From: a virus | Length of the DNA stretch: 33,662 bases | Reading direction: 5' to 3' (one strand) | IMG/VR virus record: IMGVR_UViG_3300035698_009495 | Span: 1 to 33,662 of that record | Shown here: positions 22,041-28,966 of the stretch, in pieces | Numbering within the stretch: the stretch's first letter is position 1 | Layout: each line of letters begins with the position of its first letter | Program-made: the position numbers and the translations under genes | Notes under the pieces: model-generated | What the model was told of the DNA's origin: nothing | Seen by the model: only the letters and a program-made list of their open reading frames with translations | The model's database searches: none

Positions 22041-23333
22041 CTACTTCCCCCCACGCAGTCTTGATGCTGCGCGAGATCCTATCCAGTGATACTTAGTGTT
22101 GCCCTGAGGGAGCGACGGCTCGATGTGCTCTCGGTGAACATCACCCCCATACATGATCAGGTTCTGAGGCTCGATGGTCTCAATGGCCGTCTTCATGCCT
22201 AGGGCATCCATGCCTCTACGGCGCTGAGCCTCTGGATCGTCTCCCTTGCCCCAGAGCATGGTCCTGCACTGAATATAGGCAACGGGGACGCCACGTGGTA
22301 TCCCAGAGAAACAATAGGCATATGACTCCGAATCTGTAAAGGTAATATTCGGAGCGACATAAATTCCAGCTTCTTGGAAGAATCGCGCACACCAGTAGCT
22401 CTTATACATTTGGTGGATCTGCAACGCTCGGGGCTGACCTTCCCAGATGGAGAAGTCAGGGGTGACCACAGTTCCCCATTTGTTGATCCTCAGCCTGTAG
22501 ACGGCATCCACAGGATCATTCCAGACGGACTCGAATTTGAAGTCGTCGTCATAGAAGCAGATCACGCCTCCTTCGCCCATAGCCGTGGTCCAGTGGGAGC
22601 CCTTGATGCCATGCCATGTGCACAGGGTTCTCTCAGGTGGCGTCTCGATGGGAGGTTTCTCATTCCAGACAAACTCAGGGATGCCCGTGGCGAGCATGTC
22701 AGGGAGCAGTTCGGGGATCTCCCAATAGTTGTCAGCCGGGAAGACCACAGATGGGTTGAGATTGTAAATGCCAGAAATCTCTTCCTTGGGAATATTGGTC
22801 TTCTCTGCTAGATCCTTGTCGAACTGCGCCTCTGCTGCTGCCGTTGGGCGCTCGGCCTTTTCGGCTGCGGGGTCATAAGCCAGATCGGGTAGCTGCCGCA
22901 TCAACTCAGATTGCTCGAAGCCAGTCTTCTGTAGCTCCTCCACTGACGACAGGTCTTCTGACATCTCATGGATGGCTCGCATCTCCATGGCGAGAATCTT
23001 GTTGTCCCACGTCGCCTCTTCGGTGATTCGGTTGTCGAAGATGACGAACTGTCGAATTTGCTTCTCGCTGAGATGTGTGACCTTGATCGTGGGTATTTCC
23101 TTGATCCCAAGCTGACGCGCAGCCATGCAGCGACCATGCCCCGTCACGATGGTGTCATCTTCGCGAATGACGATAGGCTGGAGAAATCCCACCTCAGCGA
23201 TCCAACCGGCCAGCTTGTCGATCTGGCTCTGTGGATGCTTGCGAGCGTTGCGAGCATAGGGATTCAGATCATCGAGATTGCGATACTCGATGTTGATGCG
23301 CACATCTGGAAGCTTTTCAGTGACTTCGGTCAT
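22041..23333 (-). CDS. ParB/Srx domain fused to DUF4417
   Basis: Residues ~10-110 are a ParB-type domain: YRNLDDLNPYARNARKHPQSQ, GWIAEVGFLQPIVIREDDTIVTGHGRCMAARQLGI, typical of phage adenine-modification or DNA-binding proteins. The C-terminal ~210 residues match the DUF4417 pattern: ICFYDDDFKFESVW, WGTVVTPDFSIWEGQPRALQ, FFQEAGIYVAPNITF, CFSGIPRGVPVAYIQCRTM. The role of DUF4417 is not established. ATG 23333 overlaps the HNH-XRE stop (ATGA) and has GGAG 7 nt upstream. The fusion of the two modules in one 430-residue chain is unusual to me. Confidence 0.75.
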   Translation of the reverse strand: MTEVTEKLPDVRINIEYRNLDDLNPYARNARKHPQSQIDKLAGWIAEVGFLQPIVIREDDTIVTGHGRCMAARQLGIKEIPTIKVTHLSEKQIRQFVIFDNRITEEATWDNKILAMEMRAIHEMSEDLSSVEELQKTGFEQSELMRQLPDLAYDPAAEKAERPTAAAEAQFDKDLAEKTNIPKEEISGIYNLNPSVVFPADNYWEIPELLPDMLATGIPEFVWNEKPPIETPPERTLCTWHGIKGSHWTTAMGEGGVICFYDDDFKFESVWNDPVDAVYRLRINKWGTVVTPDFSIWEGQPRALQIHQMYKSYWCARFFQEAGIYVAPNITFTDSESYAYCFSGIPRGVPVAYIQCRTMLWGKGDDPEAQRRRGMDALGMKTAIETIEPQNLIMYGGDVHREHIEPSLPQGNTKYHWIGSRAASRLRGGK

Positions 23334-23917
23334 CCGACAACTCCAGTGATTGACGAGGCCGGTATCTGGTAGACCTTCTCCAGTTTCCAAATGAGGGAAG
23401 AGTCTTCTTCCCCTTTATCTTCGACGGCCATCAGGTGGTCCTTGGGAATGTCGAGCAAGTAGGCGAGTGTGGCCACGTCATGGCCACGGGAGATTCTGAG
23501 CTTCTTGATCCGAGTGCCGACACTGTCCTTACCCTTGCCCCAAACCCCATCGTTCTCAAAGCGCCAGTTCGCATGGCACTTGCGACAGAGGAAGCGAATC
23601 TCTTCGGGCTTGTTGTAGTCGTCATGGTGACGCTGTGTGTCTGGATCAGCACAAGATTCGCACGGAAGAAGGTGAGGATGCTTCTCCCGTGCTATGCGTC
23701 GAGCACGATTCTTGAGGCGTCGAAGGGGATCGTGCTTGACGCGATTTCGTTGGTCTTCCTTCAGTCGATCTTTGTGTCGGTCGTAGAAAGAATCAGAGTA
23801 GACCTTCACTGCCTGTCCACGAGGTCTGGCTTTGTTTGAGCACGAGTTTGAACAAAACCTCCGTGTGGAGTGAGTCGCTTCAAACCCGTGCTCGCAGAAC
23901 TCGCAAACTTTATTCAT
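23330..23917 (-). CDS. HNH nuclease-like protein fused to XRE-type HTH
   Basis: An N-terminal zinc finger (CEFCEHGFEATHSTRRFC...C) is followed by a basic linker and an HNH-like core CESCADPDTQRHHDDYNKPEEIRFLCRKCH at residues ~80-110. The C-terminal ~65 residues form a helix-turn-helix of XRE type (GTRIKKLRISRGHDVATLAYLLDIPKDHLMAVED). The HTH could guide the nuclease to a site or make it self-regulating. It is linked by ATGA overlaps to genes on both sides. It shares the HHxDY...LCxxCH core with the genes at 3290 and 29880. Confidence 0.78.
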   Translation of the reverse strand: MNKVCEFCEHGFEATHSTRRFCSNSCSNKARPRGQAVKVYSDSFYDRHKDRLKEDQRNRVKHDPLRRLKNRARRIAREKHPHLLPCESCADPDTQRHHDDYNKPEEIRFLCRKCHANWRFENDGVWGKGKDSVGTRIKKLRISRGHDVATLAYLLDIPKDHLMAVEDKGEEDSSLIWKLEKVYQIPASSITGVVG

Positions 23918-24165
23918 CTACTGTTGGCCATCCATCGCGTTGACAGCTTCAACCTGTGATCGAATGGTTGATCTGTCTCCAGTTTGTGAACTTGACTTCG
24001 CCTGACTTCGATGACACCACAGCCGTTCGACAGGTCGATCTTGAGCACATGATCTTTCTTGTCGGGCTGCATAGCTACAAGGGTCCCCTTGAGGATCGGG
24101 GGAGCCACTTCGTTGTCATAGACGAGGATGAAATCGCCAACAACTGGCATTTCTTTATTCGTCAT
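23914..24165 (-). CDS. small SH3-like hypothetical protein, 83 aa
   Basis: MTNKEMPVVGDFILVYDNEV, LKGTLVAMQPDKKDHVLKIDL and VIEVRRSQVHKLE give a series of short beta strands as in SH3-like or KOW-type barrels. A charged C-terminal stretch follows. AGGTG precedes ATG 24165, which overlaps the stop of the phosphatase-like gene. No family can be named. Confidence 0.65.
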   Translation of the reverse strand: MTNKEMPVVGDFILVYDNEVAPPILKGTLVAMQPDKKDHVLKIDLSNGCGVIEVRRSQVHKLETDQPFDHRLKLSTRWMANSR

Positions 24166-24575
24166 ATGGCACCTTCCCTTCTGGCTTGATCCATGAGAGT
24201 TTGGTACACCAAGGGGTTGGGATTGTAGTGTCCACAGGTGTTGATGAAATTGCGCCTCTGGACAAACTCTACAACCATGGCGACGGCTGCGCTTCGCGAG
24301 ACTCCATACTTGGAACTGACGAAGATCTGCTTGGAGAGGTTCCTTTTGGTGAAAGCAATGATGTCCTTGGCTTGCTCTCTGCCAATAGGAACACTGCCAT
24401 GGCCGGGATGCTTCGGGTCGTCTGGAACCACATCGTCAAAGCGTACAAGCATGATCTCAGCAGGCGCACCATAGATCGCTGGAGAGTCTTGCGTCACATC
24501 CAGAATACAGATGACTGCCTGTGTCTCATCGAAGATGTCGTTCTCTACTGCCTGCTCTGACAGAGCGATGACCAT
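24162..24575 (-). CDS. dual-specificity phosphatase-like protein lacking the catalytic Cys
   Basis: The P-loop HCxxGxSRS of Cys-based phosphatases is replaced by FVSSKYGVSRSAAVAMVVEF: Gly91, Ser93, Arg94 and Ser95 are kept but the nucleophile position is Ser88 (codon TCC, minus strand 24314-24312) and the preceding His is Ser87. The first strand (AVICILDVTQDSP) and the C-terminal NPNPLVYQTLM helix fit the phage members of the family. As read it should be inactive or a phospho-binding protein. ATG 24575 (after GAGAAAG) is better than an in-frame TTG at 24611. Confidence 0.72.
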   Translation of the reverse strand: MVIALSEQAVENDIFDETQAVICILDVTQDSPAIYGAPAEIMLVRFDDVVPDDPKHPGHGSVPIGREQAKDIIAFTKRNLSKQIFVSSKYGVSRSAAVAMVVEFVQRRNFINTCGHYNPNPLVYQTLMDQARREGAI

Positions 24576-24645
24576 TGAAGCTTTCTCTCGGCAATGGGTA
24601 ATTGTTACCAAAGGTATTACGCCTGTTGGATGTGCGCAAGCCAGA

Positions 24646-24768
24646 TTACATGGGGGTCGAGTTGATCATTTCCTCGTCTGAGGAGTCGGGCACATGGATC
24701 AGCCAGTCAAAGACTATCCAGAAGAACCCGACAAGGACAATCCATCCGTGATGGGCAGCCCACTCCAT
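24646..24768 (-). CDS. micro membrane protein, 40 aa
   Basis: ATG 24768 has GGGAGG 7 nt upstream and encodes MEWAAHHGWIVLVGFFWIVF, a single strongly hydrophobic helix, then an acidic tail (HVPDSSDEEMINSTPM). It overlaps the end of the SAF-like gene by 55 nt in another frame. Small single-span proteins are frequent in phage accessory regions; a lysis-related role cannot be told from sequence. Confidence 0.5.
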   Translation of the reverse strand: MEWAAHHGWIVLVGFFWIVFDWLIHVPDSSDEEMINSTPM

Positions 24769-24932
24769 GGCCTTCCTCCCAAGTGACATATCGGTGTCAG
24801 TTTGTATTCGAAGACCTCTCCTGCCTTGATGTCCTGATCGGCCACCAGAACCCTGCCGTGGATGTCCTGTACGACATTGTCTGGCACCTTCTCGCCCTTA
24901 CGTCGCCATCTACAGCTTGCCGTCTTAGCCAT
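24714..24932 (-). CDS. small protein with SAF-like motif, 72 aa
   Basis: The core VQDIHGRVLVADQDIKAGEVFEYKLTPIC resembles the beta-clip SAF motif (a strand, then 'DIkaGe'), known in sialic acid synthases and pilus proteins. The N-terminus is basic (MAKTASCRWRRKGEK). ATG 24932 (AGGA 3-4 nt upstream) overlaps the previous gene by 8 nt. The last 20 residues are Gly/Ser-rich. Function unknown; the SAF link is tentative. Confidence 0.55.
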   Translation of the reverse strand: MAKTASCRWRRKGEKVPDNVVQDIHGRVLVADQDIKAGEVFEYKLTPICHLGGRPWSGLPITDGLSLSGSSG

Positions 24933-25077
24933 TGATCCTCGCATACAACCAACTGGGAACCAACCACCTGAACCTTGAGTCCGTCCAGTGATCGGGGCGC
25001 AGATGACTGTTCCACATGAGCACGTTGGCGTAGCCGACGATCCCCCATGGGATCAGGTTGTTCCACAGGACATTCAT
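24925..25077 (-). CDS. small hydrophobic protein, 50 aa
   Basis: MNVLWNNLIPWGIVGYANVL forms one short hydrophobic, Trp-rich segment, followed by a charged section (HLRPDHWTDSRFRWLV). ATG 25077 starts 10 nt after the stop of the collagen-like gene with GGGA just upstream. In-frame codons further upstream would overlap that gene, so the short form is preferred. Perhaps a small membrane-attached protein. Confidence 0.45.
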   Translation of the reverse strand: MNVLWNNLIPWGIVGYANVLMWNSHLRPDHWTDSRFRWLVPSWLYARING

Positions 25078-25087
25078 AGAATCCCAC

Positions 25088-25510
25088 TCAAGGATTCGCC
25101 AGTGCCTGATCTGGATCATAGATCCGAACGGCTCCTGCGGTCGTCTGCGAGAAGTATGCATCGACATTGAATGCACTCATCCAGTCCGACAGAGGTACCC
25201 AATACGCCTCACCTGTGTCATCGAAGATGCCCTGCACGTAGATACCAGAAACAGTGAGTGGGCCGAAGTTGTCGTTGTTCAACCAGAACGACGAGGTGTC
25301 CCTGTCCCAGCCTCCAGCCACGACATCGAAGTACCACCACTCGAAGAGGATCGTCTGTCCTTCAATGTCGGCTGAGTCGCCAGCCGGTCCAGTGAGTCCA
25401 CGGGGTCCGGTCTGACCTGTGCCCCCTGCTTCTCCAGATATGCCTTGAATTCCTTGTTCGCCTGCTGGTCCCTCCGGTCCTGCTGGTCCCTCACAAGCTA
25501 CGAGTGCCAC
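25088..25510 (-). CDS. collagen-like protein, former lipoprotein with disrupted start
   Basis: Gly-x-y repeats (GPAGPEGPAGEQGIQGISG, then GPRGLTGPAGDS) precede a beta-rich domain of ~90 residues (IEGQTILFEWWYFDVVAGGW ... YDPDQALANP). Upstream of the only in-frame start (GTG 25510) the frame still reads VLLAVVAIVALVAC, a lipobox-type signal, back to a TGA. The ATG at 25538 with an ideal AAGGAG is out of that frame. Loss of two bases near 25535 would explain it. As written the product lacks its signal; intact it would be an outer-surface lipoprotein. Confidence 0.6.
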   Translation of the reverse strand: MALVACEGPAGPEGPAGEQGIQGISGEAGGTGQTGPRGLTGPAGDSADIEGQTILFEWWYFDVVAGGWDRDTSSFWLNNDNFGPLTVSGIYVQGIFDDTGEAYWVPLSDWMSAFNVDAYFSQTTAGAVRIYDPDQALANP

Positions 25511-25573
25511 GATTGCGACTACGGCGAGTAGAACGCATCAGGGTTCTCCTTCCCTTGTTAAATGTTTCCAGTC

Positions 25574-25786
25574 TCAGTTAAAGATCACCGCCATGGTACC
25601 TGAACACGCCATGGTCACCCCGGAAAATTCTGTAGTTGGCTCCCATTTGCGGTCAATGATTCGGTTGTCGTAGTTGACAGGACGCTCTGCGCTCTGGACA
25701 ACAACACGATCTTTGTCTCCTTCCCATTCCCCCATCCAAATCTTCTGGACGAACTGCTTTACACTTTGTCTCTTCTTAGACGCCAT
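25574..25786 (-). CDS. small hypothetical protein, 70 aa
   Basis: MASKKRQSVKQFVQKIWMGEW is basic and helical, followed by a beta-type half (DRVVVQSAERPVNYDNRI, GVTMACSGTMAVIFN). ATG 25786 is preceded by GAGGA about 9 nt away. It overlaps the upstream gene by 28 nt. No family recognised. Confidence 0.6.
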   Translation of the reverse strand: MASKKRQSVKQFVQKIWMGEWEGDKDRVVVQSAERPVNYDNRIIDRKWEPTTEFSGVTMACSGTMAVIFN

Positions 25787-25995
25787 GAGAGAATCCTCTT
25801 CTTGGTTTCAAACCTCCACACCTCAATGGGTAAGACAAGTTCGCCATCCAACGTGAGCATTTCCTGATCTCGAAACTCTCCAGTTTTGAACAGCTTGTAT
25901 CGTAAGTCACCATCCTCAATAGGAACGCCGTCGAGAGACAGATTCACCGTGAATCGACCTTCCCCGATTCTTTTCTCATCGGGGAAATCTAACAT
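25759..25995 (-). CDS. hypothetical protein, 78 aa
   Basis: The sequence is beta-rich and acidic in the first part (GEGRFTVNLSLDGVPIEDGD, LTLDGELVLPIEVWRF) and basic at the end (KKRILSWRLRRDKV). No Shine-Dalgarno sequence precedes ATG 25995, which is unusual here; a possible promoter places the transcript start at or very near this ATG. No family recognised. Confidence 0.55.
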   Translation of the reverse strand: MLDFPDEKRIGEGRFTVNLSLDGVPIEDGDLRYKLFKTGEFRDQEMLTLDGELVLPIEVWRFETKKRILSWRLRRDKV

Positions 25996-26001
25996 GATGT
26001 A

Positions 26002-26030
26002 AACTTACAACCTTTAAGATGCTGTGTCAA
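26002..26030 (-). promoter_or_regulatory. possible promoter giving a leaderless transcript
   Basis: On the minus strand TTGACA (26030-26025) is followed after 17 bp by TAAGTT (26007-26002), a weak -10. Transcription would begin around 25995, the first base of the next start codon. The -35 is perfect but lies in the end of the small-terminase-like gene, and the -10 matches only half of the consensus. Confidence 0.3.
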
Positions 26031-26767
26031 ACCTCCGTGAAGTCTGCCTCTACGGGGGTAAGCCCCTGATCCTCTGACCATCGCCTGATCTCCTTGTCTG
26101 CCTTGCGCCTCTCGTCCAGATTGGCACCCTCTGCGACCGACCCTTGGTCCACGGCGTCTTGAACACGGGCCGGTCTGGCGAAGTGCTCAGGATCAGTTCT
26201 CTCCAGAAACCATGCGTCAGCAAACCAGTTGGGTGCCTGCTCTCGTCGAGTAACGACCGGTCTGCCCTTGGCGTCTACAGCAATGTCGCCAGACTCCTCG
26301 TCCTTGAGGTATTCTGCTGGCGTGCCAGCCCCGGCCCTGCGAATACGAATCAAGGACGCCATCTTGCTCTGCGCTTCGGCCTTCGCTACGACCTCATGGA
26401 AGTAGCAATGAAGAGCCTTGCCGGGATCGACCAGCATCGACAGGTCCAGCTTCGAGCGCCATCCGGCCATGTGCGCGTGAAGCTCATCCCCCTCCATGTG
26501 AGACGAAACCCTCTCCATCTCCTTGCGTTCCATCTGCTGCGCCAAGGTGATCACCCTGCGCTTCTCACGGGCACCCTCAGTGGTCCACCGATGGATGGCC
26601 CCAGAGTCCACACCATGGAGGGCTTCTGCCCAATGATCCAGAGCGCCCGACGACAAGGCTGATGCGATATCGTCGCATAGCTCCTTGGTCAGAATCTTCG
26701 GACGCCCTTCGATGTTCTGCGTTCCCTCAGGGAAGCGCAATGAGATGTTGACGATTTCTCCAGACAT
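26027..26767 (-). CDS. putative small terminase subunit (TerS-like)
   Basis: The N-terminus has GRPKILTKELCDDIASALSS and GVDSGAIHRWTTEGAREKRR, a helix-turn-helix pattern of small terminases and related phage DNA binders. A long helical centre follows (CYFHEVVAKAEAQSKMASLIR), and the end holds WFLERTDPEHFARP, a block common in these proteins. The small subunit recognises the packaging site and recruits TerL. TerL is 5.6 kb downstream rather than adjacent, so the assignment rests on pattern. It starts 1 nt after the stop of the membrane protein gene. Confidence 0.65.
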   Translation of the reverse strand: MSGEIVNISLRFPEGTQNIEGRPKILTKELCDDIASALSSGALDHWAEALHGVDSGAIHRWTTEGAREKRRVITLAQQMERKEMERVSSHMEGDELHAHMAGWRSKLDLSMLVDPGKALHCYFHEVVAKAEAQSKMASLIRIRRAGAGTPAEYLKDEESGDIAVDAKGRPVVTRREQAPNWFADAWFLERTDPEHFARPARVQDAVDQGSVAEGANLDERRKADKEIRRWSEDQGLTPVEADFTEV

Positions 26768-27139
26768 TTACTCTCCGTATTCTTCTTCGATGCTGTCGGC
26801 CATGCCTCTCAAGGTGCTGCAAATCTGCTCGTGGTGATTGTCTATATCGATGCCACTGAAGGCTAACCCCATATGTTGATTGCCATGAAAATTGGCGAAG
26901 TCAGAACCTTCTTCCAGATCGTACTCGTAGAGCAACAGATAGAATGTTGCCTTCTGCATGATCGCCTTGTGGGCCGAATAACCGGGGTCTTCTTCCCTGT
27001 CCACTCCAGTATCAGGTGGCCATATATGGGTCGGCATCCCAGCGCCTGAATGCTGCCTCAGGAGGATAGCGCAACATGTCAAGACTACAGCGCAGCCCAT
27101 AGCGCCCCCGATGATCATCACAAATGCAGGCCCACTCAT
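26768..27139 (-). CDS. membrane-anchored hypothetical protein, 123 aa
   Basis: One hydrophobic segment at residues ~5-27 (FVMIIGGAMGCAVVLTCCAILL) is followed by a soluble acidic domain of ~95 residues with His and Asp (FHGNQHMGLAFSGIDIDNHHE). The N-terminus is short, so the segment could be an uncleaved anchor. ATG overlaps the stop of the HTH gene (ATGA). No family recognised. Confidence 0.65.
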   Translation of the reverse strand: MSGPAFVMIIGGAMGCAVVLTCCAILLRQHSGAGMPTHIWPPDTGVDREEDPGYSAHKAIMQKATFYLLLYEYDLEEGSDFANFHGNQHMGLAFSGIDIDNHHEQICSTLRGMADSIEEEYGE

Positions 27140-27330
27140 GATGTCATAGACAAGATTTGCGAGATGCGTGGCTGCGTCAACCTGAAGCGCTCGGCTAGAT
27201 CTATCTGTTTCACTCCCTCAGTATACAACCTGAAGATCCTGTCGTCACGCTCCTTGTTACGACTTTTCCTACGTGTGGCCATCTCCAGCCCCGACGTCAT
27301 CGCTGGAATCTTCCTGACTATGACGCTCAT
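27136..27330 (-). CDS. small helix-turn-helix protein, 64 aa
   Basis: The C-terminal half KERDDRIFRLYTEGVKQIDLAERFRLTQPRISQIL is a classical helix-turn-helix of the resolvase/sigma-4 type, with QIDLAERF and TQPRISQIL as its two helices. The N-terminus is basic. ATG 27330 has GGAG 7 nt upstream; an internal ATG at 27282 would avoid most of the overlap with the micro membrane protein. It probably binds DNA as a small regulator. Confidence 0.68.
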   Translation of the reverse strand: MSVIVRKIPAMTSGLEMATRRKSRNKERDDRIFRLYTEGVKQIDLAERFRLTQPRISQILSMTS

Positions 27331-27424
27331 ATGTGTCTCCTTGGGTGACTGCGTGGAACAAGCTTCCGATGACGATGAAGACCACTGCTCCGACGAAGAT
27401 GGATGCGACTACGATCTCAGTCAT
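27269..27424 (-). CDS. micro membrane protein, 51 aa
   Basis: ATG 27424 encodes MTEIVVASIFVGAVVFIVIG, one clear transmembrane helix, followed by a polar acidic tail (GDTYERHSQEDSSDDVGAG). AGGA lies about 9 nt upstream and the ATG overlaps the TGA of the zinc-ribbon gene. It overlaps the HTH gene by 62 nt. The topology suggests a short periplasmic N-terminus or the reverse; function unknown. Confidence 0.55.
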   Translation of the reverse strand: MTEIVVASIFVGAVVFIVIGSLFHAVTQGDTYERHSQEDSSDDVGAGDGHT

Positions 27425-27579
27425 TCGCTGTCTTCCTTTTTCTTGCAGATGAAAAACCCCTCGTCTCCGAAGCCGGGAGGAGCGTAGTGTGGACCCTCCT
27501 CTCCACAGTTTGGACAGACACTCTTCTTGACAGCCAGTTTTGTCTTACGTCGTCTCCATGGTGGCTTCTTTCGTGGCAT
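27421..27579 (-). CDS. small zinc-ribbon protein, 52 aa
   Basis: A very basic start (MPRKKPPWRRRKTKLAVKKS) precedes CPNCGEEGPHYAPPGFGDEG and FFIC, so three cysteines and a histidine could hold one zinc. AAGGAGGAGAG directly precedes ATG 27579. The stop is coupled to the next ATG. Similar small zinc ribbons ('CP.CG..G.Hy.PP..G...f.C') are common in phages; role unknown. Confidence 0.65.
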   Translation of the reverse strand: MPRKKPPWRRRKTKLAVKKSVCPNCGEEGPHYAPPGFGDEGFFICKKKEDSE

Positions 27580-27608
27580 CTCTCCTCCTTGCTTGCGGGC
27601 GTATTAGG

Positions 27609-28829
27609 TTATCGTCCGACGACGACATAGCGTGCTGCTGCAATCATCATTTCACGGGGGTCCAGCGACGACTCTGTCAGCCCATGCAACGGCTCGTGCT
27701 GGCTCTGGATTTCAGCGTATCGCTCACGGATCTTAGCCAGTTCGAGATTCGCGCTGGCGTAGTTGTACTCCGCAAACGCTTTCTTCTGCTCGGCCTGCTC
27801 TCTGGCGGCGACCTCTGCGGCGAGGGCATCCCATGCGCATGTTGCCCACACTGAGTGGTCGCACTGCTTGTAGAAAGCCGTCTGGTCCCACACCGTCTTG
27901 TCAGCCAGCGTCAACGAGTCGGACGAGGGACCGTCTCCTCTTCCTCGGGGATCGCTCTCCGAAGCATCATCGGTTTGCGGCAGCCCCTCGCCTTGCTCCG
28001 TGGATGGCTCTGCTACACGCTTTCCACACCGACAGCGCCCGTCGATCAGCAGGTGCATCTCGCCACACTGTTCTTCTGGAGTGCACGGGCCTCCATTCCG
28101 CAACTCCATCTCATGCACTACCTGTTTGTAGGTCAGAGTTCCTCCGTGAAACTGGAGGTCCTTGTATCGTGCCCAGCACTTCTCACACGCTGGCATGTCA
28201 GTCCTCCTTGCATCCGTGGATGGCTCTGCTGCGGGACGTGTTGTCACCAGAGTCAGAGTCGGTGGTATCCGTTCCAGCGCCCGGCGCAGGGTTGCGTCGC
28301 AACACTTCGGCAATCCGCCTTCGATTGTCTCGTGGTTCGCCGCACTCCAGCACTCCCGCTGGATCCGCTGCGTGAAGTGCTGGATCGTCGCCATGGGCCC
28401 GAGGGTGGGATCGTGCTCGCCGAGCACCTTGATCCAGATCTGATCTCGAGCCCAGGACATCTCCAGCTCGGCTTCTTGCCGGATCACCCAGTCGTGGGCC
28501 TCCTGCGCTTCCTCGCTGGCTTGGCCAGCACGCTCAATGGCGTGATGGATCGCCTCTGCTTGCTCGGGATCGATCGCCGTGCCGCCCTGGAACGCCTGAT
28601 GCATGATCATCCACACGCCCTCGACGCACTGCAGGCGGAACCCGTCGGCCAGGTGGACCGTGTCAGGCAAATCTTGCTCCGCCGGCGCTTCCTCGGCAGC
28701 CGGCACCACCTCTTCGAGCAGCCATTTTTGCATAGCCGCCCACTGGGGCCAGTCGACCCCGCCGAGATCATCGGGCCCGGCGAGGATCCTGGCCCGGATG
28801 GACTCGATGGTTGCGCGCTCACTGGTCAT
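27609..28829 (-). CDS. mosaic hypothetical protein, GC-rich region, 406 aa
   Basis: ATG 28829 has AGGAGG 6 nt upstream. An in-frame ATG at 28970 (MKTCAHCKQQKDDARF, coupled by ATGA) would add 47 residues with a zinc-knuckle-like start. The protein is a chain of modules: an acidic helical part (~1-190), CEKCWARYKDL ... PCTPEEQCGEMH (~220-260, a motif seen in small phage proteins), RCRCGKR, an Asp/Ser linker, and a helical end (EVAAREQAEQKKAFAEYNYA). The linkers share AEPST, encoded by repeated DNA. Base composition is richer in G+C than in neighbours. Possibly several small genes joined. Confidence 0.55.
   Translation of the reverse strand: MTSERATIESIRARILAGPDDLGGVDWPQWAAMQKWLLEEVVPAAEEAPAEQDLPDTVHLADGFRLQCVEGVWMIMHQAFQGGTAIDPEQAEAIHHAIERAGQASEEAQEAHDWVIRQEAELEMSWARDQIWIKVLGEHDPTLGPMATIQHFTQRIQRECWSAANHETIEGGLPKCCDATLRRALERIPPTLTLVTTRPAAEPSTDARRTDMPACEKCWARYKDLQFHGGTLTYKQVVHEMELRNGGPCTPEEQCGEMHLLIDGRCRCGKRVAEPSTEQGEGLPQTDDASESDPRGRGDGPSSDSLTLADKTVWDQTAFYKQCDHSVWATCAWDALAAEVAAREQAEQKKAFAEYNYASANLELAKIRERYAEIQSQHEPLHGLTESSLDPREMMIAAARYVVVGR
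27997..28014. repeat. direct repeat R2, copy 1
   Basis: The 18 bases TCCGTGGATGGCTCTGCT recur exactly at 28213-28230, with similar flanks (CCTTG on the left). On the minus strand both encode AEPST, followed by D or E, in linkers of the mosaic protein. Confidence 0.75.
28213..28230. repeat. direct repeat R2, copy 2
   Basis: Exact second copy of the 18-bp unit at 27997-28014, 216 bp away and in the same frame. The core TGGCTCTGC also occurs at 28849-28857 and 29639-29647. Confidence 0.75.
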
Positions 28830-28966
28830 CGTCGACCTCCTCTTCACCTGGCTCTGCTGCGATGGCGTCACACATTGCTGGCCTCTTCTATCCAGACCAT
28901 CGGGCCGGCTCCGGCAGACGGAAAATCTGGCATCGTCCTTCTGTTGCTTGCAGTGTGCGCAGGTCT

